Positions 1 to 10,294 of a stretch of DNA of 53,193 bases are shown one piece after another (within the stretch, counting starts at the first letter, position 1; every line of letters begins with the position of its first letter). The translations under genes and the position numbers were made by a program. The notes beneath the pieces are model-generated. The model saw nothing but the letters and a program-made list of their open reading frames with translations. It made no database searches and was not told where the DNA came from. Source of the DNA: an uncultured Bacteroidota bacterium. Lineage in GTDB: Bacteria; Bacteroidota; Bacteroidia; Flavobacteriales; Flavobacteriaceae. The stretch is taken from NCBI GenBank assembly GCA_902631125.1, contig CACOXF010000004.1, positions 1 to 53,193 of the forward strand. Direction: 5' to 3'.

Positions 1-1
1 A

Positions 2-340
2 AAGTTTTCCAAACGCAAAAGCAAATCAATTGTTGAGAAAATCAACTTGTCATCAGCTGTTATTTTGATCTGCATGCAACGAGATGAAAAAAAGAGCGTC
101 CCTGAGTGGGAAGAAATCGCAGCTACTGCAATGGCGGTGCAAAACCTTTGGTTGAGGACTACAGAATTGGGACTGGGAGGATATTGGAGCACACCTGCTT
201 ACATCAATCAAATTCATCAATTTATTCCTTTGGAAGAAAACGAAAAATGCTTGGGGCTATTTTATTTGGGTGGATTTGAAGGTCCTATGCCCAATAGAGA
301 ACCTGGTGATTGGCGCAAAAAAGTACAATGGTTTGGCTAA
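2..340 (+). CDS. Nitroreductase family protein, C-terminal part (5' end outside window)
   Basis: Open frame from window start; ...AATAMAVQNLWLRTTELGLGGYWSTPAYI...LGLFYLGG resembles nitroreductase C-termini. Confidence 0.7.
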   Translation, partial: KFSKRKSKSIVEKINLSSAVILICMQRDEKKSVPEWEEIAATAMAVQNLWLRTTELGLGGYWSTPAYINQIHQFIPLEENEKCLGLFYLGGFEGPMPNREPGDWRKKVQWFG

Positions 341-349
341 GTCAACTCC

Positions 350-1231
350 TCAGTCAAGAGCCGCTTGAACATTGGCTTCACGATCTATTTTTTTCACCAA
401 ACCCTGTAACACTTTCCCTGGACCACATTCGATAAACTGCGTTGCTCCATCGCTACGCATGGCTTGAATGGTTTGGGTCCATCTCACAGGCCCAGTCAGT
501 TGAGCAATCAGGTTGTTTTTGATGACTTCAGTATTTTGGGTTGCTTGTGCAGTTACGTTTTGATAAATCGGACAGCTAGGTTCGTTCAGTGTTGTTTGGC
601 GTATGGCATCTTCCAATGTTTCGCGCGCTGGTTCCATCAGGGGGGAGTGAAATGCACCTCCCACAGGGAGAATTAAAACACGTTTTGCCCCTCTTTCTTT
701 GAGTGTTTCGTAAGCAGCTTCAACAGCCTCAACTTCACCGGAAATAACCAATTGCCCAGGGCAATTGTAGTTGGCCGCTACAACGATACCTTCTGTATGT
801 TCACAGACCTCTTCGACAACACTATCGTCGAGGGCAAGCACTGCCGCCATGGTACCTTTGCTTTGGTTGCAAGCATCTTGCATCGCCTGAGCGCGCTGAG
901 CAACAAGTCGTAGACCATCGGCAAATGATAAAGCACCAGTAGCAGTCAAAGCTGAAAATTCTCCAAGCGAATGCCCAGCAACCATTTGTGGGGTAAACCC
1001 ACCGCCCAATGACATCCGAACTGCCATAGAGTGAACAAAAATAGCAGGTTGGGTGACTCGTGTTTCGCGCAAGTCTTCAGCACTACCTTCAAACATGATT
1101 TCGCTAAGTGAAAAACCTAAAATCTCATTGGCTTGGGCAAACAATGCAGCAGCTTTTTCGTGCTGATCAGCGAGAGCTTTACCCATTCCTTGAAATTGAG
1201 ATCCTTGTCCAGGAAAAATAAATGCATTCAT
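350..1231 (-). CDS. fabD: Malonyl-CoA:ACP transacylase
   Basis: MNAFIFPGQGSQFQGMG..., GHSLGEFSAL active-site motif; start trimmed from ORF-track 1396 to the ATG at 1231, just downstream of the folA stop. Confidence 0.95.
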   Translation of the reverse strand: MNAFIFPGQGSQFQGMGKALADQHEKAAALFAQANEILGFSLSEIMFEGSAEDLRETRVTQPAIFVHSMAVRMSLGGGFTPQMVAGHSLGEFSALTATGALSFADGLRLVAQRAQAMQDACNQSKGTMAAVLALDDSVVEEVCEHTEGIVVAANYNCPGQLVISGEVEAVEAAYETLKERGAKRVLILPVGGAFHSPLMEPARETLEDAIRQTTLNEPSCPIYQNVTAQATQNTEVIKNNLIAQLTGPVRWTQTIQAMRSDGATQFIECGPGKVLQGLVKKIDREANVQAALD

Positions 1232-1232
1232 A

Positions 1233-2138
1233 TTATTTTTTTTGATAACGTAAAAAGGTAAAAGCGTGTGCGTGCGTTTCATCAGCTGGGTGTTCCTCTC
1301 GCCAAACTTCCATCCATTGATGTGGATTGATTTCGGGGAAATAGGTATCTGCTTCAAAAGTAGCATGCACACGAGTAAGTTCGATTTCATCAGCAATTTT
1401 CATCGACTCTTTATATATCTCACCACCACCAATAATAAAGGGTCGAGGGTCATCTTTGGCAATACTCAGCGCATTAGAAATCGACGAAGCCACTTTGATG
1501 TTTTCGGCCTTGTAGTCAGATTGTCTTGTAATCACGATATTGGTTCTATTGGGTAATGAACGTGGCATTGATTCAAAGGTTTTTCTCCCCATAATGACAG
1601 CATGGCCACTTGTCAATTTTTTAAAGTGTTGCAGGTCTTTGGACAGATGCCAGATCAATTTGTTGTCTTTTCCAAGTGCGTGATTCGTAGATGCTGCTGC
1701 GATGATGGTAATGCGTTGACTGCTTTGATTCGTCTTTTCTTTATGCCACTCTGCATTGGCGATCAAACTCGCTTCTTTGTCGAGCTTACGCTTTATTTTT
1801 TCGATATGTGCTTCTTGCAATCCGACTAGATTTTTGATTTGTTGTTTTTCCCAAGCAGGATTCATAAATCGCTTGGTCACATAAACTTGAAAAAAATGCA
1901 ATAGCAAAAAAACAACCCACAGCAAGGCAGCACTCAATACCCAAGGGAAACCGAAAGGTTTGATTTCAACCCCATAACCCAAACCAATGTTGAGAATTGT
2001 CAGTACAAGTGACACAAACAAAAAGCTGACGAAGTGAAAGTACAAACGCTTTTTTTGACGAATGCGAGCACGAGCATAGTCCACCAAATCAATTTGGCGA
2101 TCGTCTATGGTAGTCTTGTTTTTACGTCGACAAATCAT
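1233..2138 (-). CDS. folA: Fusion protein: N-terminal 2TM domain + C-terminal dihydrofolate reductase
   Basis: Single 301-aa ORF; residues ~15-115 resemble the 2TM family (two hydrophobic helices, MNPAWEKQQI); from ~143 DHFR (ITIIAAASTNHALGKDNKLIWHLSKDLQHFKKLT...VIMGRKTFESMPRSLPNRTNIVITR...FIIGGGEIY). Confidence 0.85.
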   Translation of the reverse strand: MICRRKNKTTIDDRQIDLVDYARARIRQKKRLYFHFVSFLFVSLVLTILNIGLGYGVEIKPFGFPWVLSAALLWVVFLLLHFFQVYVTKRFMNPAWEKQQIKNLVGLQEAHIEKIKRKLDKEASLIANAEWHKEKTNQSSQRITIIAAASTNHALGKDNKLIWHLSKDLQHFKKLTSGHAVIMGRKTFESMPRSLPNRTNIVITRQSDYKAENIKVASSISNALSIAKDDPRPFIIGGGEIYKESMKIADEIELTRVHATFEADTYFPEINPHQWMEVWREEHPADETHAHAFTFLRYQKK

Positions 2139-2180
2139 ATTGCTATTTCAGGTGCAAACATAGAGCTTTAGATCCTAACA

Positions 2181-3005
2181 TTAAACAGCTACAGCTCCTT
2201 TAATATGCGGATGTGGGTCATAATTTTCAATGGTAAAATCAGAAAATTCAAACCCAAAAATATCGGTTTTTTTAGGGTTGATCGTAAGTTTTGGGAGAGT
2301 TCTAGGCTTGCGGCTGAGCTGCAATTCGAGTTGCTCCATATGATTGGAGTAGATATGTGCATCGCCAAAAGTATGAATAAAATCTCCTGGTTTATATCCA
2401 CAAGATTGTGCCATTATATGCGTAAAAAGGGCATAAGAAGCTATGTTGAACGGAACCCCTAAAAAGATATCTGCACTGCGTTGGTAGAGCTGACATGAAA
2501 GCTTGCCATCAGCCACATAAAATTGAAAAAAAGCATGGCATGGGGGTAAGGCAGCTTTTCCATTTGCCACATTCTCTGCAAAAGTTTTGGAGGTGTCAGG
2601 CATTACACTTGGGTTCCATGCCGACACAAGCATCCTTCGACTATCTGGGTTATATTTGAGTGTGTGGATAATCTCTTTGATTTGGTCAATGTTTTCACTG
2701 TTCCAGTTGCGCCATTGATGCCCATATACAGGACCTAAATCACCATTTTCGTCTGCCCATTCATTCCAGATCCTGACCCCCTTTTCCTTAAGGTACTCAA
2801 TATTTGTATCTCCATTTAAAAACCAAAGAAGCTCATAAATGATTGATTTTAGGTGCAGTTTTTTTGTAGTGACCATAGGAAAACCTTTGCTGAGGTCAAA
2901 TCGCATTTGATACCCAAAAACACTTTTTGTACCTGTGCCAGTGCGATCCGATTTTTCTACTCCATGGTCAAGTACATGGCGAACCAAATCAAGGTATTGT
3001 TTCAT
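2181..3005 (-). CDS. thyA: Thymidylate synthase
   Basis: [43 protein letters not shown]...[12 protein letters not shown]; start trimmed to MKQYLD. Confidence 0.97.
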   Translation of the reverse strand: MKQYLDLVRHVLDHGVEKSDRTGTGTKSVFGYQMRFDLSKGFPMVTTKKLHLKSIIYELLWFLNGDTNIEYLKEKGVRIWNEWADENGDLGPVYGHQWRNWNSENIDQIKEIIHTLKYNPDSRRMLVSAWNPSVMPDTSKTFAENVANGKAALPPCHAFFQFYVADGKLSCQLYQRSADIFLGVPFNIASYALFTHIMAQSCGYKPGDFIHTFGDAHIYSNHMEQLELQLSRKPRTLPKLTINPKKTDIFGFEFSDFTIENYDPHPHIKGAVAV

Positions 3006-3089
3006 CCTAAATATTTTGATAAAAATAGTGTGATTCGACCATAGATTTTCATTTGACATCTACTTTTTTTCACATCGTTATCCACCATC

Positions 3090-4430
3090 CTAGCCAATTA
3101 TTGCTCCTGCAATGACTGCAGAAATCAGGGAGGCTAATGTTCCACCGATTAGCGCACGAATGCCAAATTGGGAAAGCACTTTTCGTTGACTTGGCGCAAG
3201 AGATCCAATACCACCAATTTGGATTCCGATAGAAGCAAAGTTGGCAAAACCACATAGCATATAGGTTGCCATGATGATCGATTTCTGGTATTGTAGATGC
3301 ACGATATTCATCGAGTCTTTGAGTTCAGCTAATTGGATGTATCCAACAAATTCACTGGCAGCTAGCTTCACACCAAGCAACTGTCCCATTGGCATAATGT
3401 CGGGTGTTGGTACACCCATAATCCACATCAGTGGGGCGAAAATAATACCGAGAATGGATTCCAGAGAAAAACTGTCATAGATTGTGTTTGCTGCAAACCA
3501 ATCGTTAAGGGTTGTCCAATCACCGATCCAACCCAAAACGCCGTTAAACATAGCAATAAAAGCAACAAAAACAAGTAGCATACCACCAATAGTGGTGGCA
3601 AGTTTGATGCCTTCAATAGTTCCATTTGAAATTGCATCCAGAGCGTTGGAGCCTATGTTTTGCATAGAAACACTGACTTCATTGTTGATCTTTTCGGTTT
3701 GTGGATAGAGGATTTTCGCAATCACAATTGCACCAGGTGCTGCCATGACAGAGGCAGCCAATAAGTGTTTGGCAAATTCCAATCGCATCATAGGGTCATC
3801 TCCACCCAAAAAGCCGATGTATGCTGCAAGGACACCACCTGCTACAGTTGCCATACCTCCAATCATGACCAATAGGATTTCAGACTTTGTCATTCGTTTC
3901 AAATATGCCTTAATCATGAGTGGCGCTTCGGTTTGACCTAGGAATATGTTACCTATGACAGACAAACTTTCAGCCCCTGAAATCTTGAGTACTTTGGTCA
4001 AGGCCAAAGCGAGGAATTTCACAACAACTTGTATGATACCTAAATAAAAGAGAAGTGATGTGAGTGAAGCAAAAAAGACAATGGTTGGCAGAATTTGAAA
4101 AACAAAAATAAAGCCATAAGAGTCCGCATTCATCAGATCGCCAAAAAGAAAAATACTACCTGCATTGGTAAAGTCAAGGATATTGACAAAGAGTTTTCCT
4201 ATGCCTTCAAAAATTTGTTGTACCCATCCAACACGCAAAATCCCTATCGCTAGGGTCAATTGAATCAACAGTCCAATGCCGACTGTTTTCCAGGCAATTT
4301 TTTTTCGGTTCGAACTACAGGCAACAGCAATTGTCAAAAGCACAACAATACCTAGAAGTCCACGCATGATGCCTTGTATTTCCAACCCAGCACTGGGAAT
4401 GAGTTCTGTTTGAGTTATTGTATCTATCAA
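3090..4430 (-). CDS. nupC: Concentrative nucleoside transporter, NupC/CNT family
   Basis: Multi-TM protein with G-E/QTEAPLMIKAYL and NFASIGIQIGGIGSLAPSQR motifs. Confidence 0.9.
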   Translation of the reverse strand: MIDTITQTELIPSAGLEIQGIMRGLLGIVVLLTIAVACSSNRKKIAWKTVGIGLLIQLTLAIGILRVGWVQQIFEGIGKLFVNILDFTNAGSIFLFGDLMNADSYGFIFVFQILPTIVFFASLTSLLFYLGIIQVVVKFLALALTKVLKISGAESLSVIGNIFLGQTEAPLMIKAYLKRMTKSEILLVMIGGMATVAGGVLAAYIGFLGGDDPMMRLEFAKHLLAASVMAAPGAIVIAKILYPQTEKINNEVSVSMQNIGSNALDAISNGTIEGIKLATTIGGMLLVFVAFIAMFNGVLGWIGDWTTLNDWFAANTIYDSFSLESILGIIFAPLMWIMGVPTPDIMPMGQLLGVKLAASEFVGYIQLAELKDSMNIVHLQYQKSIIMATYMLCGFANFASIGIQIGGIGSLAPSQRKVLSQFGIRALIGGTLASLISAVIAGAIIG

Positions 4431-4439
4431 GTGCTTGTA

Positions 4440-5021
4440 TTAGGTTTTGGACTCTCGTTTTGCAATCTCATCGCGTATTTTGACAGCGAGCTCATATTCT
4501 TCCTTTTTTAGTGCTTTTTGGATGAGTTTTTCCAACTCATCTACACTGAGTTGTTTAAGATCATCTGTGTTTTTGGAGTTGTCTTCTGAGTCTTTATCCA
4601 AATCCTTATCATCGATCATGACAGCTGCTTTTTCAAGAACATTTTCGTGTGCAAAAATAGGCGCATTGAAGCGCAAGGCTAAAGAGATTGCATCAGATGT
4701 ACGAGAGTCGATAATTTCTTCAATTTGATCGCGTTCACAAATTAAACTAGAATAAAAAACTCCATCAACTAGTTTTTGTATAATCACCCTTTTGACATGA
4801 ATTTCAAATCGTTCGGAAAAATTTCGAAATAAGTCATGGGTAAAGGGTCGTTGGAGTTGGATATCATCGTCTAGTGCCACAGCAATAGATTGGGCCTCAA
4901 ACTCACCAATAATGACAGGAAGTTTACGAGGACCTTCAACTTCATCAAGGATGAGTGCGTATGCTCCACTTTGATTTTGGCTATATGAAATCCGATTGAC
5001 CTGAAGTTTGACTAAACTCAT
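4440..5021 (-). CDS. Bifunctional nuclease family protein (DUF151) with C-terminal UVR motif
   Basis: LPVIIGEFEAQSIAVAL, RTSDAISLALRFNAPIFA; C-term LEKLIQKALKKEEYELAVKIRDEI = UVR-like. Confidence 0.88.
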   Translation of the reverse strand: MSLVKLQVNRISYSQNQSGAYALILDEVEGPRKLPVIIGEFEAQSIAVALDDDIQLQRPFTHDLFRNFSERFEIHVKRVIIQKLVDGVFYSSLICERDQIEEIIDSRTSDAISLALRFNAPIFAHENVLEKAAVMIDDKDLDKDSEDNSKNTDDLKQLSVDELEKLIQKALKKEEYELAVKIRDEIAKRESKT

Positions 5022-5070
5022 TTGTAAACAATTACGACGAATTTATGTAAAAAAGGCGATTAAACCTCGC

Positions 5071-6015
5071 TTATGTTCGTGCTTTTAATTTTTCGGTCAA
5101 TTTTGGCAAGACTTCAAAAGCATCGCCAACAATTCCATAGTCTGCTGCCTTAAAGAAAGGGGCCTCTGGGTCAGTGTTAATAACGACTTTTATTTTTGAT
5201 GCGTTGACACCAGCTATATGTTGAATTGCACCTGAAATACCTACAGCAATGTAGAGATTTGTTGCGACAGGTTTTCCCGTTTGCCCCACGTGTTCGCTAT
5301 GGGGTCGCCAACCCATATCCGAAACAGGTTTTGAGCAAGCCGTAGCAGCTCCCAATATATCGGCAAGATCCTCAATGAGTCCCCAGTTTTCAGGGCCTTT
5401 AAGCCCTCGCCCTCCAGAAACAACAACATCAGCATCAGCAATGGTTGCTTTTCCTTCGCTTTGTTCTAGACTTGCTTGGGTGCATTTAGCTGTTGTTTGT
5501 ACATCCTGATGTTCAACTGCAGTTGACGAGTTTTGCGATATCTCCTCATGCACATTGTTTGACAAACCGATGATATTGATTGCGCTAGGAAGTATTGTGT
5601 TGGCAAATGCCTTGTTGCTAAAAACCGAACGCTTTACTGTCAGGGGATCGTTGGAAACAGGAAGTCCTACAATGTTGGTTACATAGCCAGCTTGTAGCTT
5701 ACCTGCTAGGATACCGCCCATGTATTTGGCATCAGCACTACTGCTAATTAATATGATTTTTGCATTTTCTTTTGTGGCAATTTCAGCCAAGGCAGTTGCA
5801 TATGCATGCGCCTCAAAATGCTTAGTTGACAGCTTCAGATTGATCAGTTTTGAAGCACCATAATTGGCAAGTTTATCAGCATCTTCACAGTTAATAGTAA
5901 CAATTGTGAATGTGGTATTTTGTTGTTTGGCAAGGGCAAAGCCATAGGATGAAAGTTCAGTTGACCCTTTTTTGAGTTTCCTTTGTTGTGATTCGACAAA
6001 TAGTAGAATTGACAT
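5071..6015 (-). CDS. etfA: Electron transfer flavoprotein subunit alpha
   Basis: VVSGGRGLKGPENW...YIAVGISGAIQHIAGVNASKIKVVINTDPEAPFFKAADYGIVGDAFEVLP. Confidence 0.95.
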   Translation of the reverse strand: MSILLFVESQQRKLKKGSTELSSYGFALAKQQNTTFTIVTINCEDADKLANYGASKLINLKLSTKHFEAHAYATALAEIATKENAKIILISSSADAKYMGGILAGKLQAGYVTNIVGLPVSNDPLTVKRSVFSNKAFANTILPSAINIIGLSNNVHEEISQNSSTAVEHQDVQTTAKCTQASLEQSEGKATIADADVVVSGGRGLKGPENWGLIEDLADILGAATACSKPVSDMGWRPHSEHVGQTGKPVATNLYIAVGISGAIQHIAGVNASKIKVVINTDPEAPFFKAADYGIVGDAFEVLPKLTEKLKART

Positions 6016-6018
6016 AGG

Positions 6019-6765
6019 TTATAATACTTTAGCTTCGTTTTGTAAAAGATCGATAAGTTGGTCGATGTCGTCGGCAGGAATGAGTTTGACAGCTGCCTTG
6101 GGTGTAGGCTTTTCAAAATTTTGAATTGCTGATTTGGATTGTGATTCTACAGCTGGAACAACCTCAAGTGGCTTTTGCCTTGCTTGCATAATTCCTCTCA
6201 TATTAGGTATGCGAAGATCGGTTTCTTCTACTAGTCCTTTTTGACTGCCGATTATTAGGGGTAGTTCGACGTTTAGTAATTCCATACCACCATCCATCTC
6301 TCTTGTTGCTGTTGCAATTGACCCATCGATTTCTAGCTGAACACAAGTGTTGACAAAAGCGATATCACTTTTAGCAGCTACCAAACCAGGAACCATAGAG
6401 CCATTATAATCAATTGACTCACGACCAGCGATAATCAAATCGTAGGGATTGGCTTGCAGGTAGTTTGAAATTTGGTCTGCCACAACAAAAGCATCAACTG
6501 CATGAGTATCAATTCGAATTGCTTTATCGGCACCAATGGCAAGTGCTTTTCTCAGTGTTGGTTCTGCACTCGCTTGCCCAACGTGTAGCACGTCTACAGA
6601 AGCACCTACTTTTTCTTTAAACCAGATGGCACGTGTCAACCCAAACTCATCATTGGGGTTGATGACAAATTGAACACCTTGGTCATCAAAGACAGTGTCA
6701 TTTTCCTTAAAATTTATTTTTGAAGTTGTGTCTGGCACACAACTTATACATACTAAGATTTTCAT
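6019..6765 (-). CDS. etfB: Electron transfer flavoprotein subunit beta
   Basis: MKILVCISCVPDTTSKINF...; start trimmed from 6834 to 6765 because the extension runs through a promoter/palindrome. Confidence 0.95.
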   Translation of the reverse strand: MKILVCISCVPDTTSKINFKENDTVFDDQGVQFVINPNDEFGLTRAIWFKEKVGASVDVLHVGQASAEPTLRKALAIGADKAIRIDTHAVDAFVVADQISNYLQANPYDLIIAGRESIDYNGSMVPGLVAAKSDIAFVNTCVQLEIDGSIATATREMDGGMELLNVELPLIIGSQKGLVEETDLRIPNMRGIMQARQKPLEVVPAVESQSKSAIQNFEKPTPKAAVKLIPADDIDQLIDLLQNEAKVL

Positions 6766-6782
6766 GAGAATTAGATGAAATA

Positions 6783-6828
6783 CAAATATAAAAAAAATCT
6801 TCAAATTATTATGCGTGCATAATAATTT
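6783..6828 (-). promoter_or_regulatory. Putative etfB promoter with 26-bp palindromic operator
   Basis: CAAATATA (= TATATTTG on the minus strand) at 6783-6790; AAATTATTATGC-GT-GCATAATAATTT at 6803-6828 (12-bp perfect arms, 2-nt centre) across the -33 region. Confidence 0.55.
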
Positions 6829-6893
6829 ATACAATTCATAATAAAATAGTTGATTCTTGTAAATATTGCTATTTTTGCGCAGTCAAAAAAAGC

Positions 6894-7868
6894 ATGAGAA
6901 CAATTCAGTTCAGAGAAGCCATTTGTGAAGCCATGTCTGAGGAAATGCGTCGTGATGATAGTATTTACCTTATGGGTGAGGAGGTAGCTGAATACAATGG
7001 TGCCTACAAAGCCTCGAAAGGAATGTTAGATGAGTTTGGTGAAAAACGTGTAATTGACACACCGATTTCTGAGCTAGGTTTTGCTGGTATTGGTGTTGGG
7101 TCAACAATGACAGGAAATCGTCCGATCATTGAATTTATGACTTTCAATTTTGCACTTGTTGGGATTGATCAAATCATCAATAATGCTGCAAAGATACGTC
7201 AGATGTCTGGTGGACAGTTTCCTTGCCCGATTGTTTTTCGAGGGCCAACTGCTTCAGCAGGGCAGCTCGCTGCCACGCACTCCCAAGCGTTTGAAAGCTG
7301 GTATGCTAATTGTCCTGGACTTAAGGTTATTGTTCCATCCAATGCATATGATGCCAAAGGTCTGTTGAAGGCTGCCATTCGAGATGACGATCCTGTCATA
7401 TTTATGGAGTCTGAACAAATGTATGGTGACAAAGGCGAAGTGCCAGATGGGGAATATGTACTCCCGATTGGGGTTGCCAATACCACACGTACAGGTACAG
7501 ATGTTACCCTTGTTTCCTTTGGTAAGATTTTCAAGGAGGCTAACGCTGCTACCGAACTTCTTGAAAAAGAAAACGTCTCAGTTGAGCTCATCGACCTACG
7601 CACAATCCGTCCGCTTGACATCAACACAATCCTCGAGTCTGTTAAGAAAACAAATCGCCTTGTAATCTTAGAGGAATCTTGGCCATTTGGTAATATTTCG
7701 ACTGAAATCACTTATCAAATTCAAAACCAAGCCTTTGATTACTTAGACTCACCAATCATTAAAATCAATACGGCAGACACTCCTGCACCATATTCACCCG
7801 TTTTGTTAGCCGAGTGGCTTCCCAATCGAGAGGACGTCGTTCGCGCAGTTAAAAAGGCTATGCTTTAA
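6894..7868 (+). CDS. pdhB: Pyruvate dehydrogenase E1 component, beta subunit
   Basis: MRTIQFREAICEAMSEEMRRDDSIYLMGEEVAEYNGAYKASKGMLDEFGEKRVIDTPISELGFAGIGVG. Confidence 0.95.
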   Translation: MRTIQFREAICEAMSEEMRRDDSIYLMGEEVAEYNGAYKASKGMLDEFGEKRVIDTPISELGFAGIGVGSTMTGNRPIIEFMTFNFALVGIDQIINNAAKIRQMSGGQFPCPIVFRGPTASAGQLAATHSQAFESWYANCPGLKVIVPSNAYDAKGLLKAAIRDDDPVIFMESEQMYGDKGEVPDGEYVLPIGVANTTRTGTDVTLVSFGKIFKEANAATELLEKENVSVELIDLRTIRPLDINTILESVKKTNRLVILEESWPFGNISTEITYQIQNQAFDYLDSPIIKINTADTPAPYSPVLLAEWLPNREDVVRAVKKAML

Positions 7869-7889
7869 TTAATTCCAATTATAACCAAC

Positions 7890-10247
7890 ATGGAAAACTT
7901 TATTAAATATACACCCATTTTACTCGCAATTGTAGGTCTAATCGTCATGTACACACAATCTGTTTGGGTAAGAAAACAATCAGCAGGTACTCAAAAAATG
8001 CAGTCGATATCTAAGAGTATTAAAGAAGGTGCTCTGGCATTTTTAAATGCAGAATATCGTTTGTTGTTGGTTTTTGTAGTCATAGCATCAGGTGCACTCT
8101 ATGGGATATCAACCATGGTAGAAACCACAAGTTGGTTGATAGTCCCAGCTTTTATTGTTGGTGCTATTTTTTCAGCATTGGCTGGGAACATCGGGATGCG
8201 AATCGCAACAGAAGCCAACGCACGAACTGCAGAAGCTGCAAAAACCAGTTTGCCAAAAGCACTCAAGGTGTCCTTTGGGGGTGGTACTGTCATGGGTCTT
8301 GGCGTCGCTGGACTTGCAGTATTTGGATTAGCGTTATGGTTTTTGTTTTTAGTAGGACAATTTATTGATGGGTCTGATTTTTATACAAATATGACCATCG
8401 TTTTAGAATCATTGGCTGGGTTTTCGCTTGGTGCCGAGTCAATTGCTCTTTTTGCAAGAGTTGGTGGTGGAATCTACACAAAAGCAGCTGATGTCGGAGC
8501 AGACCTTGTTGGAAAAGTCGAAGCGGGTATTCCTGAAGATGACCCTCGAAATCCTGCAACCATAGCAGATAACGTAGGTGATAATGTAGGAGACGTAGCT
8601 GGTATGGGTGCCGATTTGTTTGGGAGTTATGTCGCAACTGTTCTTGCATCCATGGTTCTTGGAAACTACATTATTAAAGACATGTCGGAAGCTGGACAAA
8701 CGCTTGATACATTTCAAGGGATGGGTCCAATTTTGTTACCATTAGTGTTGGCAGGCGTTGGTATTATAGCATCAATTGCAGGAACACTTTTTATTCGAAT
8801 CAAAGACAATTCAGCCAAAGAAGCTGAGGTGCAGCGCGCCCTGAATACGGGGAATATCTTTTCTATTTTACTGACCCTATTTGCATCTTGGTTTTTGATT
8901 GATTACCTATTGCCAGAGACGATTAGTGGCATGAAGTTTTTTGGCGATGCAGCACGTGACGTGTCTTCAACCAACGTATTCTATGCAACCATCGTTGGGT
9001 TGGGTGTTGGGTACTTAATTTCCCTCTTTACAGAGTATTATACTGCCATTGGTAAAGAGCCAGTGATGAGCATTGTACAAAACTCATCTACAGGAGCAGC
9101 GACGAACATCATCGCAGGTCTTTCTGTTGGGATGATCTCGACGGCTTCATCAGTCCTTCTATTTGCAGTTGCGATTTGGGGTTCTTATGCCTTAGCAGGG
9201 TTTTATGGAGTTGCGATAGCTGCGTCTGCCATGATGGCAACGACAGCCATGCAGTTGGCCATTGACGCGTTTGGTCCCATTGCTGATAATGCAGGTGGTG
9301 TAGCTGAAATGAGTGAATTGCCAAGCGAGGTTCGTGAGCGTACTGATATTCTCGATTCAGTCGGAAACACAACTGCTGCGATCGGAAAAGGATTTGCAAT
9401 TGCATCTGCTGCACTCACAGCACTGGCCCTATTTGCAGCTTATGTAACCTTCACAGGCATCGATGGGATTAATATCTTTAAGGCAGATGTGTTGGCAGCC
9501 TTGTTTATTGGGGGAATGATTCCAGTTGTTTTCTCTGCTCTTGCCATGCAATCGGTTGGAAAAGCTGCCATGGAAATGGTGCAGGAAGTTCGTCGTCAGT
9601 TTAAAGAAATTCCAGGAATCCTTGAAGGAAAAGGAACACCTGATTATGCAAAATGTGTTGAAATTTCAACGAAAGCCGCTCTCAAAGAAATGTTACTTCC
9701 TGGTTTAATTACTATTGTCACGCCAGTTGTAATTGGCTTATTCATGGGACCCGAAGCACTGGGTAGTTATATGGCAGGAGTGGCTGTTTCAGGCGTAGTG
9801 TGGGCGATCTTCCAAAACAATGCAGGGGGCGCTTGGGATAACGCCAAAAAATCATTTGAAGCAGGTGTTGAAATCAATGGGAAAGTGGAGAAAAAAGGTT
9901 CTGAAGCGCATAAAGCTGCAGTCACTGGCGACACAGTTGGGGACCCTTTTAAAGACACCTCAGGTCCATCGATGAATATCCTTATCAAATTAACTTGTTT
10001 GATTGGTCTGGTCATTGCCCCTATCCTTGGAGATGGACATACTGCCCAAGCTCATCAGTTGAAAGAAGAACAAAAAGAAGTTCGTGTCGAAGTATCTAGC
10101 ACCACTGAAGGTGAAACGATTGCTACAATCACAACAATCACAACCAAAAACGGCGAAACCTCAGAAACAGTTCAAGAGATTGTTGGAAGTCAAGAAATGA
10201 TCGACTCTACACTCAATGAAATCAAAGGCTTAGAAAAAAATAAGTAA
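7890..10247 (+). CDS. hppA: Membrane-bound ion-pumping pyrophosphatase
   Basis: [55 protein letters not shown]+-dependent-type signature (A, not K, after GNTT). Confidence 0.96.
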   Translation: MENFIKYTPILLAIVGLIVMYTQSVWVRKQSAGTQKMQSISKSIKEGALAFLNAEYRLLLVFVVIASGALYGISTMVETTSWLIVPAFIVGAIFSALAGNIGMRIATEANARTAEAAKTSLPKALKVSFGGGTVMGLGVAGLAVFGLALWFLFLVGQFIDGSDFYTNMTIVLESLAGFSLGAESIALFARVGGGIYTKAADVGADLVGKVEAGIPEDDPRNPATIADNVGDNVGDVAGMGADLFGSYVATVLASMVLGNYIIKDMSEAGQTLDTFQGMGPILLPLVLAGVGIIASIAGTLFIRIKDNSAKEAEVQRALNTGNIFSILLTLFASWFLIDYLLPETISGMKFFGDAARDVSSTNVFYATIVGLGVGYLISLFTEYYTAIGKEPVMSIVQNSSTGAATNIIAGLSVGMISTASSVLLFAVAIWGSYALAGFYGVAIAASAMMATTAMQLAIDAFGPIADNAGGVAEMSELPSEVRERTDILDSVGNTTAAIGKGFAIASAALTALALFAAYVTFTGIDGINIFKADVLAALFIGGMIPVVFSALAMQSVGKAAMEMVQEVRRQFKEIPGILEGKGTPDYAKCVEISTKAALKEMLLPGLITIVTPVVIGLFMGPEALGSYMAGVAVSGVVWAIFQNNAGGAWDNAKKSFEAGVEINGKVEKKGSEAHKAAVTGDTVGDPFKDTSGPSMNILIKLTCLIGLVIAPILGDGHTAQAHQLKEEQKEVRVEVSSTTEGETIATITTITTKNGETSETVQEIVGSQEMIDSTLNEIKGLEKNK

Positions 10248-10271
10248 GGTATATTTGCAAAATGTACTAGA

Positions 10272-10294
10272 ATGGGTGCCTATTTGGCATCCAT
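10272..10294. terminator. Hairpin between convergent hppA and dNK genes
   Basis: ATGGGTGCC-tattt-GGCATCCAT (9-bp stem with one G.U); overlaps the dNK 3' end. Confidence 0.45.

Noticed and set aside
1232-1396. N-terminal extension of fabD in the ORF track
   Set aside because: Extension overlaps folA; the conserved FabD start MNAFIFPGQGSQ lies at 1231.
7199-7711. 170-aa minus-strand ORF inside pdhB
   Set aside because: Antisense shadow of a well-supported gene; low-complexity, no recognisable domain.
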